This document shows positions 41,834 to 49,979 of a stretch of DNA of 64,000 nt, piece after piece. The stretch covers positions 49,881 through 113,880 of the forward strand of contig NZ_JAXCHT010000013.1 in assembly GCF_035984655.1 (NCBI RefSeq), given 5' to 3'. The translations under genes were made by a program, and so were the position numbers. Under the pieces are notes generated by a model. It saw only the letters and a list, made by a program, of their open reading frames with translations, was not told where the DNA came from and ran no database searches. Source of the DNA: Actimicrobium sp035984655. Lineage in GTDB: Bacteria > Pseudomonadota > Gammaproteobacteria > Burkholderiales > Burkholderiaceae_D. How positions within the stretch are numbered: the first letter of the stretch is position 1; every line of letters begins with the position of its first letter.

Positions 41834-42960
41834 TGACGGCCATCCTCACGGTGCTGCGGCGGATTCTGAATCTGTGTCGCAAGGAATTCCTGGTGATTCT
41901 GAAGGACCCGTCCAGCCGCGTCATCCTGCTGGTGCCGGCGCTAATGCAGAGTCTCCTGTTCGGCTATGCCGCGACCTATGACCTGACCAATGTGCCGTAT
42001 GCGGTGCTCGATCAAAGCCACGGTGCGGCGGCCGTCGCGCTGCTGGCCCGGCTCGATGGCACCGGCGTGTTCCAGCGCGTGGCGACGCTGCGCACCGATA
42101 CCGAGATCGCCCCGGTGGTCGACACCGCAAAAGCATTGATGGTGCTGCGCATCGGTCCGCGCTTCGAGCAGCAACTCAATGCCGGCGAAACCGCAACCGT
42201 GCAGCTGATCCTGGACGGCCGTAACTCCACCACCGCAGGCGCGGCGGCGGCCTCGGTCGGCGCGGTGGTCGATGCCTTCAACGTGCAATGGCGCCAGCAG
42301 CACGGCGCGGCGGTGGCGCCGCTGACCGTGGCCACCCGCGCCTGGTACAACCCGAATCTCGAGACGCGCTGGAACCTGATGCCCGGCATGGTCGCCGCGC
42401 TCAGCATGATCCAGACCTTGCTGCTGACGGCGCTGTCGGTGGCGCGCGAACGCGAACAGGGTACCTTCGACCAGCTGCTGGTGACGCCGATGGCGCCGCT
42501 CGAAATCATGATCGGCAAGGCGCTGCCGTCGATGGTGATCGGCATGCTGCAGTCGACCATCGTGCTGCTGGTGACGCTGTTCTGGTTCAAGGTGCCGATG
42601 GCCGGGTCGCTGCTGACGCTCTACATCGGGCTGGGATTTTTTACGCTGGCGGCGGTTGGCATCGGCCTGTCGATTTCGGCACTGGTGACCAACATGCAGC
42701 AGGCCATGCTGAGCACCTTTGTGCTGATCATGCCGATGATGCTGCTGTCGGGCCTGACCACGCCGATTCGCAACATGCCGCACTGGCTGCAGATCGCCAC
42801 GCTGATCAATCCGCTGCGCTTTGCCATTGATCTGGTGCAGCGCGTGTATCTGGAAGGCATTGGCCTTGGCGCCATGCTGCATAACCTGGCCCCGCTGTGG
42901 ATCATGGCGGCCGTCACGCTGCCGCTGGCGGCCTGGCTGTTTCGCAATCGACTTGTCTGA
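41830..42960 (+). CDS. ABC-2 type permease (YbhR-like)
   Basis: 376 residues, begun at the ATG in the ATGA overlap. Same topology as its neighbour: KEFLVILKDPSSRVILLVPALMQ coupling helix, a periplasmic domain, then NLMPGMVAALSMIQTLLLTALSVAREREQGTFDQLLVTP. Together the four inner components form a YbhGFSR-type exporter for amphipathic drugs or possibly a native lipid or siderophore substrate. Confidence 0.93.
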   Translation: MMTAILTVLRRILNLCRKEFLVILKDPSSRVILLVPALMQSLLFGYAATYDLTNVPYAVLDQSHGAAAVALLARLDGTGVFQRVATLRTDTEIAPVVDTAKALMVLRIGPRFEQQLNAGETATVQLILDGRNSTTAGAAAASVGAVVDAFNVQWRQQHGAAVAPLTVATRAWYNPNLETRWNLMPGMVAALSMIQTLLLTALSVAREREQGTFDQLLVTPMAPLEIMIGKALPSMVIGMLQSTIVLLVTLFWFKVPMAGSLLTLYIGLGFFTLAAVGIGLSISALVTNMQQAMLSTFVLIMPMMLLSGLTTPIRNMPHWLQIATLINPLRFAIDLVQRVYLEGIGLGAMLHNLAPLWIMAAVTLPLAAWLFRNRLV

Positions 42961-42971
42961 ATCGAACCATC

Positions 42972-44432
42972 ATGCGCGCACTCTCCCTGTTGATCTTGCT
43001 GCTGGCCGGCTGCACTACCGTCGGGCCGGACTACCTGCCACCGGTGCTCGACGCGCCGGCCGACTGGGCCGACTGGCACGGCGGCGCCGCCAGCCTGGCC
43101 GATCCGCAATTGCGCCAGCAAACCGGCGCGGTGCGCGACATCACGACCTTGTTCGACGACCCCGTACTGGTGCGCCTGCAAACGCGCGCGCTGGCCGCCA
43201 ATCCGGATTTGCAAACCGCCGCGCTACGTTTTGCGCAGAGCCGCACGCAACGCAAGCTGGCCGCCGCACAGAACCTGCAGGTCAATGCGCGGGGCGCCGA
43301 ATCGCGCCAGCGGCAAAGCGAATTCGGCAGCGGCACGCGCCTGATCGATGCGATTGCACCGAACAACCGGAAGCAACTGATCGGCGTATTGAGCGCGCCC
43401 TTCGACCTGTATCAGGGCGGCTTCGACGCTTCGTGGGAACTCGATCTGTGGGGCCATACCGCGCGCGTGATCGAAGCGGCCGACGCCAACGTGACCGGTT
43501 CGCTGGCCTTGTTGGACCAGGCACGGTTGGCGGTGCTTGGCGAAGTCACGCGCAACTATGTCGAGCTGCGCGGCACGCAGCGTCAATTGCAGCTGCTACA
43601 GGCTGACATCGCCGTCGGTGCGGAAGCGCTGGAGCTGGTCACGGCGCGCGTCAAGGGCGGCCTTGGCACCGAACTGGATGTGATCCGCGCCAGCAACGCG
43701 CTGGCCAACCAGCGCGCGCGCCTGCCCGGATTGCAGGACGACGAAGCCCAGCACATCAATCAGCTGACCCTGCTGACCGCGCAGACGCCGGGCGCACTGC
43801 AGACGGAATTGCTGAGTGCCGCCGCGCCGCTGATGCTGCCCGACCTGCGCCTGGGCGTGCCGTCCGAACTGGCGCTGCGCCGCCCCGACATCCGCAGCGC
43901 CGATGCCGCGCTGCACGCCGCCACCGCCAACATCGGCGTGGCGACTGCCGACCTGTATCCGCGCATTACGCTGGGCGCGAGCGCAGGGCTGGAGTCGGTC
44001 GGCGCGAATCACTTCGGCGACTGGGGCAGCCGCCAGTGGTCCATCGGACCGAGCCTGACGCTGCCGCTGTTCGACCAGGGTCGACGCCGCAGCGCGATTA
44101 CCTTGCGCCAACTGGAACAGCAACAGGCCGCCGTGGCGTATCAGCAAACCGTCTTGAAGGCGTGGCATGAGATTGACTCGGCGCTGACCAGCTACACGGC
44201 AGAGCAGCAGCATGGCCGCCAACTGGACAACAAGGAAAACAGCAGCCGGATCGCCGATGCGCTGGCCGACGCGCGTTATCGGCAGGGCATGACCGATTAT
44301 CTGGCTGCGCTCGAAGCCCGCCACGCGTGGCTGATGGCGCAGAGCGAGGCTGCGCGCAGCTTCAATCTGCTGGCGGTGCAGATGGTGTCGATTGTGAAGG
44401 TATTGGGGGGAACGGTGCCGGATCGGCAATAG
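42972..44432 (+). CDS. Outer-membrane efflux lipoprotein, NodT/OprM family
   Basis: 486 residues from ATG 42972. Lipobox LLLAGC with acylated Cys14. Two repeats of the TolC-type helical barrel: ADPVLVRLQTRALAANPDLQTAALR early and LALRRPDIRSADAALHAATANIGVATADLYPRITL in the middle, the latter the NodT-family hallmark. Completes a tripartite exporter encoded in one operon, which the E. coli ybh operon lacks. A diverged copy of its last 40 codons and downstream sequence recurs at 45478. Confidence 0.93.
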   Translation: MRALSLLILLLAGCTTVGPDYLPPVLDAPADWADWHGGAASLADPQLRQQTGAVRDITTLFDDPVLVRLQTRALAANPDLQTAALRFAQSRTQRKLAAAQNLQVNARGAESRQRQSEFGSGTRLIDAIAPNNRKQLIGVLSAPFDLYQGGFDASWELDLWGHTARVIEAADANVTGSLALLDQARLAVLGEVTRNYVELRGTQRQLQLLQADIAVGAEALELVTARVKGGLGTELDVIRASNALANQRARLPGLQDDEAQHINQLTLLTAQTPGALQTELLSAAAPLMLPDLRLGVPSELALRRPDIRSADAALHAATANIGVATADLYPRITLGASAGLESVGANHFGDWGSRQWSIGPSLTLPLFDQGRRRSAITLRQLEQQQAAVAYQQTVLKAWHEIDSALTSYTAEQQHGRQLDNKENSSRIADALADARYRQGMTDYLAALEARHAWLMAQSEAARSFNLLAVQMVSIVKVLGGTVPDRQ

Positions 44433-44625
44433 ACGTGCTACCTGCGTTGTGCTTGATCGGTGGGCGTAAGGGCTTGACCGAAGCCCGATTTCCAGCAATG
44501 ACCTGCCATGCACCGCTGTCAGAACAACCAGGCACCCGGACGCCGCCGCAGGTGTGCGACGCGCATCCGGATTATTTATTTAATGCCCCGTCATGCCATG
44601 CTCGTCAACGCTGCGGCATTGGCCG

Positions 44626-45204
44626 TCACGCAACTTCCCTGGCGCTGACGATGGATTTTGACACCAGACCGTATTCAATCGCTTCCGATGCCGACATCCA
44701 GAAATCGCGGTCGATATCGGCGCTCACTTTTTCCAGCGTCTGTCCACTTTCCCGGGCGATCAACGCGCCAATCCGTTCGCGCACGCGAATGATTTCGCGG
44801 GCCTGGATGGCAATGTCCGAGGCCTGACCGCCAACGCCGCCACTCGGTTGATGAATCAGGAAGCGCGTGTTCTGCAAACAGAAGCGGCGCTCGATCGGGA
44901 CGGACAGGAATACGTTGACCGCGGCGCTGCCGACCCAGCCGCTGCCGATCATGTTGACCGGAGCCTCGATGAAGCGGATCACGTCATGAATCACATCGCC
45001 CGATTCCACATGCCCGCCTGGCGAGCAGACCAGGAAATTGATGGGTGCTGTGGATTCGCCGGACAGCGCGATCAGTTGGCGCACGACATCACGCGCGACG
45101 GAATCGTTGATCTGGCCGAACAGCAGTACGGTGCGGGACTTGAACGCTTTCTCTTCAAGAAAGGCATCGCGTACCGATGCCTTGGTGTCCATTTTTTCTT
45201 CCAT
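44626..45204 (-). CDS. ClpP-like serine protease subunit
   Basis: 192 residues with GGAGG 6 bases before the ATG. The ClpP fold is clear: VLLFGQINDSVARDVVRQLIAL, NFLVCSPGGHVESGDVIHDVIRF, and the catalytic triad Ser93 (GSGWVGSAAVNVFL), His118 (RFLIHQPSGG) and Asp167 (DIDRDFWMSASEAIEYG). The Ser context differs from canonical ClpP (QAASMGAF), and no clpX or clpA adjoins, so this is an accessory paralogue. Similar stand-alone ClpP-like genes occur in other Betaproteobacteria. It lies between two copies of the exporter-gene 3' end. Confidence 0.9.
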   Translation of the reverse strand: MEEKMDTKASVRDAFLEEKAFKSRTVLLFGQINDSVARDVVRQLIALSGESTAPINFLVCSPGGHVESGDVIHDVIRFIEAPVNMIGSGWVGSAAVNVFLSVPIERRFCLQNTRFLIHQPSGGVGGQASDIAIQAREIIRVRERIGALIARESGQTLEKVSADIDRDFWMSASEAIEYGLVSKSIVSAREVA

Positions 45205-45477
45205 GAGGTGCCTCCGGGGGTCAGTGAAATTGAGCGAATATCAGAGCAGCAGTGTAAACCGAAAAATCCCCCCACGACCGCTGCCGTTTGTGGCGCGATG
45301 CCGCGAACTGGTTGTGTCAGCCGGTTGTGGCAGCAAAGAATCGGACGGCGGGCTTAACACGCGCGATTGCCTGTTGCCGCTGACCGGTTATTGAACCGCT
45401 GCGCCGACCTTGACTGGCGCGACCGAATGCCTGCAAAGGTAGGCACAGATATCGCGAGATGTTGGGTGTCCCTGATT

Positions 45478-45655
45478 CCACTCATGGCTGATGGTAAAGA
45501 CCGACGCGGCGCGCAGCGCCAATCTGCTGGCGGTGCGGATGGTATCGATTGTGAAGCGCTTGGGCGGCAAGGTTCCTGATCGGCGATCGCCTTGCGACAT
45601 GCGTTGTGCCTGCCCGGTTGCGCGACACTCGTTCCGATTATTTTTTTAACGACTT
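45478..45655 (+). pseudogene. Remnant of a second NodT-family gene 3' end
   Basis: In frame from 45480: HSWLMVKTDAARSANLLAVRMVSIVKRLGGKVPDR, which aligns with the end of the efflux lipoprotein (HAWLMAQSEAARSFNLLAVQMVSIVKVLGGTVPDR). DNA similarity continues past the old stop (ATGCGTTGTGCCTG against CTGCGTTGTGCTTG) and resumes at CGATTATTTTTTTAA against GGATTATTTATTTAA, with about 90 bp missing in between. The rest of the gene is absent. The 270 bp before it (45205-45477) hold the clpP-like promoter and nothing else recognisable. Confidence 0.8.
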
Positions 45656-45703
45656 CTGAATTATCCCGACGTAGTTGCACAACCACAGATCGATCGTTTT
45701 CCC

Positions 45704-47041
45704 TTAAAACAACACGGATGGCGGGCCTTGACGTTTGATGTTGCCCCATACGCCAACGTGCGTTCCGAAGGGCGCGCCGGGGCCATACCAGGCGTAGGAC
45801 ACTTCGAGACTGGACGATGTCGACGCAGACGAAGAAAGTTGCAGGGCAATGGTCGTCGCATCGGGAAACGCCACACTTTTCACCGGGATTTCGACGCCAT
45901 TTCCCTTGACGTGAAATCCGAATTGGGGTGCGCGTTCGATCTGCGACACATCAATTTCCGGAGTACCAAAACCGTCCATTGGTGCAGATATTGTCAGCAA
46001 TATTTTCGACCCGGCGACCTTGCCGGAGACGATTCTCAGCGGCTCCCAATTTTTCCCTTCAACAAGGGTCGTGTACTTGGCCAGGCCCTCTACTTCGCCA
46101 TATTGCGCATAGCCCATGCCGGTGTGGTGCACGTTATCACCCGCAGCAATTTGGTAGGGGTAGCGTGGGTTCACGAGATGGATGCGGGCCGCATTGGCAG
46201 TGGCAAAATCCAGTTGCCTTAACGTGTTCGGCGCTTGAACTGTCATTTCAGAAACACCCGCGTACATATCGATGAAGTAGTGGAGCGGGCCTGGTGTTCC
46301 ACCGCCAGCATCATTCAGTCTCAGCTTATCGAATGCCGCCACCATCTCCGTCAACTGCTCATAGTAGTCAAAGTTGTCGGCTGGGGAAAAGATGCCATGG
46401 GTCCAGCCAACCCCAAGCCAACGCGTCGCCTTCCCCTTGGCATTGCTGATCGCTTTGACTTTACGAATGGCGTTTAACATCACCGTCCACGGCGGTGTGC
46501 CCGGTTGGAGTTGCTGCCACGTATATGCCGGGTACGCCATGCCGACATCCACAACCTGAACAGGCGAATATTTATTGACGTTGGCTAATTTCGCGAAAGT
46601 ACGGGCGGCGATATTTCCAATATTGCCAGAGGCATTGGCGGGGCTGCCAGCCACCGTATTTTCCCAACGCAGTTTTTCGAAATCGCCATATTGCTCCGCG
46701 ACCCACGGAGCGCTAATCGCAGGCAATAGCGCATTTGTTTTCTTCGCTTTGGGCGCAAAGGCGAGCACTTGCGACTCGTCCTTGATCAGATCCGGACTTG
46801 CTACCGGCTGAGACTGCGACCGCCACGACTGTCCGTAGCTGATAAACACGTTCATGACGCCGGATTCATCGGCATGCCTGTTTTTATAGTTAACCGGATT
46901 ATTTGCGAAGATTGGCATGCGACCGCTGGTTGTCGCGATGGTTGGTTTGCCGTCATTTGAACCGAACAACGAATCATTGGACAAGATCAAGCCTGATACC
47001 AGGACAGAAAACAGAACGATCGACAGTTTGAGCAAAGGCAT
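45704..47041 (-). CDS. Exported SGNH-hydrolase/sialate-O-acetylesterase-like protein
   Basis: 445 residues. N-terminal signal or anchor (LLKLSIVLFSVLVSGLILS). The GQS block appears as NVFISYGQSWRSQSQP near residue 65, and a block V-like D...H motif as GDNVHHTGMGYAQYGEVEG near residue 320, matching the SASA/DUF303-like esterase plan with Ser, Asp and His. The C-terminal 100 residues are a beta-sandwich (LLTISAPMDGFGTPEID, SLEVSYAWYGPGAPFG). Likely deacetylates or otherwise hydrolyses a glycan outside the cytoplasm. Lower GC and richer codon variety than neighbours hint at acquisition. Confidence 0.72.
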   Translation of the reverse strand: MPLLKLSIVLFSVLVSGLILSNDSLFGSNDGKPTIATTSGRMPIFANNPVNYKNRHADESGVMNVFISYGQSWRSQSQPVASPDLIKDESQVLAFAPKAKKTNALLPAISAPWVAEQYGDFEKLRWENTVAGSPANASGNIGNIAARTFAKLANVNKYSPVQVVDVGMAYPAYTWQQLQPGTPPWTVMLNAIRKVKAISNAKGKATRWLGVGWTHGIFSPADNFDYYEQLTEMVAAFDKLRLNDAGGGTPGPLHYFIDMYAGVSEMTVQAPNTLRQLDFATANAARIHLVNPRYPYQIAAGDNVHHTGMGYAQYGEVEGLAKYTTLVEGKNWEPLRIVSGKVAGSKILLTISAPMDGFGTPEIDVSQIERAPQFGFHVKGNGVEIPVKSVAFPDATTIALQLSSSASTSSSLEVSYAWYGPGAPFGTHVGVWGNIKRQGPPSVLF

Positions 47042-47083
47042 TTTTATTTTTTCAAGAGACGGCCAGAGAAGACCAGGAAAAAC

Positions 47084-47135
47084 GGGAGACCCACACCCTC
47101 TGGTTCATTTCGGAAGGGGATGGGTGTCCTTATTT
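47084..47135. repeat. Copy A of a 52-55 bp repeat flanking the LysR/tautomerase pair
   Basis: Aligns with 48641-48695 in the same orientation: GA(C)ACCCAC at the left, CTG(T)GGTTTCATT(T/C)CGGA in the middle and GATGGGTGTCCTT at the right. Its stem is imperfect (GGAGACCCA against TGGGTGTCC). It lies 22 bp beyond the LysR stop. No gene ends on the plus strand here, so simple termination does not explain this copy. Confidence 0.75.
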
Positions 47136-47157
47136 CTTCGTTTCTTCCAATTTAACT

Positions 47158-48060
47158 TTATTCCTGCGTGGCCGCGCCACTCTCCTGCCTCAGCCAAACC
47201 CTTAACGCCTCAACCGCACCACCGAGCGCGAACGCCCCCTTCGGGCCAACGAGATAGTAGCCTTCATCGATGGGAAGGCAGGCTTCAAACGGTTCGATCA
47301 ACTCGCCGCTCGCTATTTCCTGCTCCACGAGAGACGCACTCGTCAGGACGACGCCCTGATGGTGCCTGGCCGTGTCAACCGCCAGATGGGATGCATCGAA
47401 ATTGATGGTGGAGATTGCGCCAATCTGGCGTTCGGACAACGTCGTAAATTGCTGGAGCCAGCGCTCCCAATAGGGATGAATTTTGGTTGCCAGCAGCGTC
47501 GCGCTTGCCAAACCTTCCGCGGATTGCGGTGCCAGCATTTTCCAATACATTGGGCTGCAAAACACCCGCAGTTGGTCCACAAAAAGCAATTCGACATCGA
47601 ACCTGCTGTTCTCCTCCGCCTTGAAATGCCGGATCGCTATATCAATTGATCCATTGTCGAAATCAACCAGCGCCGCGCTCGCATCGATGCTGAGGCTGAT
47701 TTCAGGGTGGAGATCCATGAATCGCACCATGCGCGGAACAAACCATTTCCTGGCAAAGCTGGGAGGCATCGAAATGCGTATCTCATTGCGGCCGCTTTGC
47801 TTGAGCAGCGTGCTGGCATGCGAAATCTGGCTCAGGGCCATACCGATACGCCCGAAGTATGCAGCGCCCGCATCCGTCAGGGAGACCTTGCGCACCTCCC
47901 GATAAAACAGTTTTACGCCTAACCACTCTTCCAGCCGGTGGATTAACTGGCCGACAGCGCCTGGCGTTACGTACAGTTCCGCAGCGGCTTTCGAAAAGCT
48001 CAGGTGCCGTGCTGCGGCCTCAAAAGCGACCAGGGATCGCAATGGTGGGAGATTTTTCAT
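47158..48060 (-). CDS. LysR-family regulator (GcvA-like)
   Basis: 300 residues. Winged-helix domain LRSLVAFEAAARHLSFSKAAAELYVTPGAVGQLIHRLEEWLGVKLF (residues 8-53), then the periplasmic-binding-like effector domain with RISMPPSFARKWFVPRMVRFMDLHPEISL. The FEAAARHLSFSKAA run is typical of the GcvA/AmpR subgroup. Divergent from the tautomerase gene, 157 bp apart, and so its probable regulator. Confidence 0.92.
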   Translation of the reverse strand: MKNLPPLRSLVAFEAAARHLSFSKAAAELYVTPGAVGQLIHRLEEWLGVKLFYREVRKVSLTDAGAAYFGRIGMALSQISHASTLLKQSGRNEIRISMPPSFARKWFVPRMVRFMDLHPEISLSIDASAALVDFDNGSIDIAIRHFKAEENSRFDVELLFVDQLRVFCSPMYWKMLAPQSAEGLASATLLATKIHPYWERWLQQFTTLSERQIGAISTINFDASHLAVDTARHHQGVVLTSASLVEQEIASGELIEPFEACLPIDEGYYLVGPKGAFALGGAVEALRVWLRQESGAATQE

Positions 48061-48217
48061 GGGATAGCCATGCTATTCCATAACCCTATTAAAGTCATTT
48101 GTCCGGTAGTCGCGGCGCCATCAGAATGGCTGCACAGGATTGCTTTGTCGGTGACGTTCGCATGACGCAGCTTCCTGGCCCAATCCACCCAGCGTCCCCA
48201 TTTCCCAGGAGCCTTAC

Positions 48218-48601
48218 ATGCCACTCGTTCACATCCATGTTCCGCAAGGCCGGCCATCCGACTATCTCAGTGCGATCAGCGACGTGGTTTACGACACGAC
48301 GATTGCCGTACTAAACGTTCCCGAGCACAATCGCTTCCACATTATTTCCGAGCACGCGCCCACGAATTTGGTGATCGACCCGACCTACTTCGATATTCAA
48401 CGAAGCAAAAACGCCATCATCATCCAGATCACGCTCAACGAAGGGCGAGCGACACTGGAACTGAAGAAGGCGTACTTCCGGGCATTGGCCGATGGTTTGC
48501 AGGAACGTGTGGGCTTGCGCCGCGAAGACGTGTTTATCAACCTCGTCGAGGTGAAGAAAGAAAACTGGTCCTTGGGGAATGGGGAGGCGCAATACGTTTA
48601 A
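48218..48601 (+). CDS. Tautomerase (4-oxalocrotonate tautomerase-like, long form)
   Basis: 127 residues with AGGAGC 8 bases upstream. The catalytic Pro follows the initiator Met (MPLVHIHVPQGRP), and the chain ends with VFINLVEVKKENWSLGNGEAQYV, the Tautomerase_2 pattern including the conserved NWSxGxGxAQY end. These enzymes act on enol or halogenated acrylic substrates. Controlled presumably by the divergent LysR gene. Confidence 0.9.
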   Translation: MPLVHIHVPQGRPSDYLSAISDVVYDTTIAVLNVPEHNRFHIISEHAPTNLVIDPTYFDIQRSKNAIIIQITLNEGRATLELKKAYFRALADGLQERVGLRREDVFINLVEVKKENWSLGNGEAQYV

Positions 48602-48640
48602 TAGCTGCGAGTTCGACTGAGCGACGCGCTGATGAAAAAT

Positions 48641-48695
48641 CGGACACCCACGATCTGTGGTTTCATTCCGGAGAATGATGGGTGTCCTTCTTTGT
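48641..48695 (+). repeat. Copy B of the repeat; also a terminator for the tautomerase gene
   Basis: Perfect 9-bp stem GGACACCCA/TGGGTGTCC spanning about 30 bases of loop, followed by TTCTTTGTT, 39 bases after the tautomerase stop. The conserved loop sequence shared with copy A goes beyond what a terminator needs. The remaining bases to 48792 hold nothing recognisable. Confidence 0.75.
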
Positions 48696-48792
48696 TCAAT
48701 TTCCGGGCATCTCCCGATGGCGCCCCCGAACGGACGGTGCCTCCAGGCCATCGACACAATCGCTTGGCGCCAAGCCCTGCACACGCCAGGTG

Positions 48793-49584
48793 TCAAACCG
48801 GCGCGTAAGCCCTCGTGCCTCCAGGCCAGGGCGTGAGCACCTCATAGCCTGACGGCGTCACGACCACCATGTGTTCAAACTGCGCAGACAAGGACCTGTC
48901 TCTTGTCACGACCGTCCAGCCATCGTTCAGTTGTTTGGTCTCGCATTTACCTGCGTTGATCATCGGTTCGATGGTAAAGACCATGCCCGGCTCCAGCGTG
49001 ATCCCTTGCCCGCGCCGCCCGTAGTGCGGCACCTGGAAATCCTCGTGGTAGACCTCGCCAATGCCGTGCCCAACATAGTCGCGCACCACGCTGAAATGCT
49101 CCAGGTGCGCAACTGTCTGAATGGCATGGCCGATGTCGCCCACGGTCGCCCCAGGCTTGACCTGCCGGATGCCGGCCAGCATGGCTTCGTAGGTCGTCTC
49201 CACCAGGCGCCGCGCCAACACGCTGGGCGCGCCGACGAAGTACATGCGACTGGTGTCGCCGAACCAGCCATCCTTGATGACGGCAACGTCGATGTTGAGA
49301 ATATCGCCCTGCTTCAGAATTTTGTCGGCCGAGGGGACGCCGTGGCACACCACCTGGTTGACTGAGGCGCAGATGGTCTTGGTAAAGCCGTGATACCCGA
49401 CGTTGGCAGGAATGGCCCCCTGGATATTCACGATGTAGTCGTGGCAGATGCGGTCGAGCGCCTCCGTGCTCACCCCCGCGACAACGTAGGGCTCAATCAT
49501 GCTGAGCACCTCGGCGGCCAGCTGGCCAGCCCGCCGTCCCAGCGCGATCTGCTCGGCGGACTTGATGAGGATGTCGCGGGCCAT
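48793..49584 (-). CDS. map: Type I methionine aminopeptidase paired with a ParD-like gene
   Basis: 263 residues. All five metal ligands are present: Asp in NIDVAVIKDGWFGDTSR (two Asp), His in GHGIGEVYHEDFQVPHYG, Glu in FTIEPMIN and Glu in SAQFEHMVVV. The H-x-x-F-V substrate-pocket residues fit Map type Ia. The enzyme removes N-terminal Met. It overlaps the ParD-like gene by one base (TGATG) and is not next to rpsB, where the essential map usually lies, so it is an accessory copy. Confidence 0.93.
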   Translation of the reverse strand: MARDILIKSAEQIALGRRAGQLAAEVLSMIEPYVVAGVSTEALDRICHDYIVNIQGAIPANVGYHGFTKTICASVNQVVCHGVPSADKILKQGDILNIDVAVIKDGWFGDTSRMYFVGAPSVLARRLVETTYEAMLAGIRQVKPGATVGDIGHAIQTVAHLEHFSVVRDYVGHGIGEVYHEDFQVPHYGRRGQGITLEPGMVFTIEPMINAGKCETKQLNDGWTVVTRDRSLSAQFEHMVVVTPSGYEVLTPWPGGTRAYAPV

Positions 49585-49838
49585 CAGTGTTTTCCCGCCG
49601 AGGACGTACTGGGCTTGCCCAGTTCGCCTTTGACAGCCATCGCGATGTTCAACCCGCCCGCCAGTTCAGCCCGTATCAACAGCTGGCAGATTTCCCGGTA
49701 GTCCAGGTCCGGGTGCATCTCGGTCAGCATGCCGACGCGCATCCAGTGCTCTGCCTGCGCATTGATCGATCTGCTCAGGGCATTGCTTGCCACCCGCAAG
49801 TTCTCGTGCATCTGGTCCGAAATTTTTACAATGCCCAT
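49584..49838 (-). CDS. ParD-like family protein (antitoxin-like regulator)
   Basis: 84 residues from the ATG at 49838 (MGIVKISDQMHENLR). The ParD_like (PF11903-type) pattern shows as a short beta strand then helix-rich SNALSRSINAQAEHWMRVGMLTEMHPDLDYREICQLLIRAE. The beta strand plus two helices suggests a ribbon-helix-helix DNA-binding dimer. A palindrome lies 13 bases before its start. The usual ParE toxin is missing and the partner position is taken by map. Confidence 0.82.
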   Translation of the reverse strand: MGIVKISDQMHENLRVASNALSRSINAQAEHWMRVGMLTEMHPDLDYREICQLLIRAELAGGLNIAMAVKGELGKPSTSSAGKH

Positions 49839-49850
49839 TAGCAGACTCCA

Positions 49851-49883
49851 TATGAAATGTATGCGAATTATATACGTTTCATA
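49851..49883. promoter_or_regulatory. 33-bp palindromic operator before the ParD-like/map operon
   Basis: Arms TATGAAATGTAT (49851-49862) and ATATACGTTTCATA (49870-49883) are inverted copies with 11 of 12 positions matching, around GCGAATT. AT-rich core doubles as a -10 region. Position 12 bases from the start codon suggests autorepression by the ribbon-helix-helix product. Confidence 0.72.
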
Positions 49884-49979
49884 TAGTCTGGTGTTGGTCA
49901 GTCCTGTGTGAGGTCCGAGGCGTTCGAACGCGCCTCGCTGTGAGGTCATTGTTTGTCTATCAGTGCGGTGGCAGCCGAA

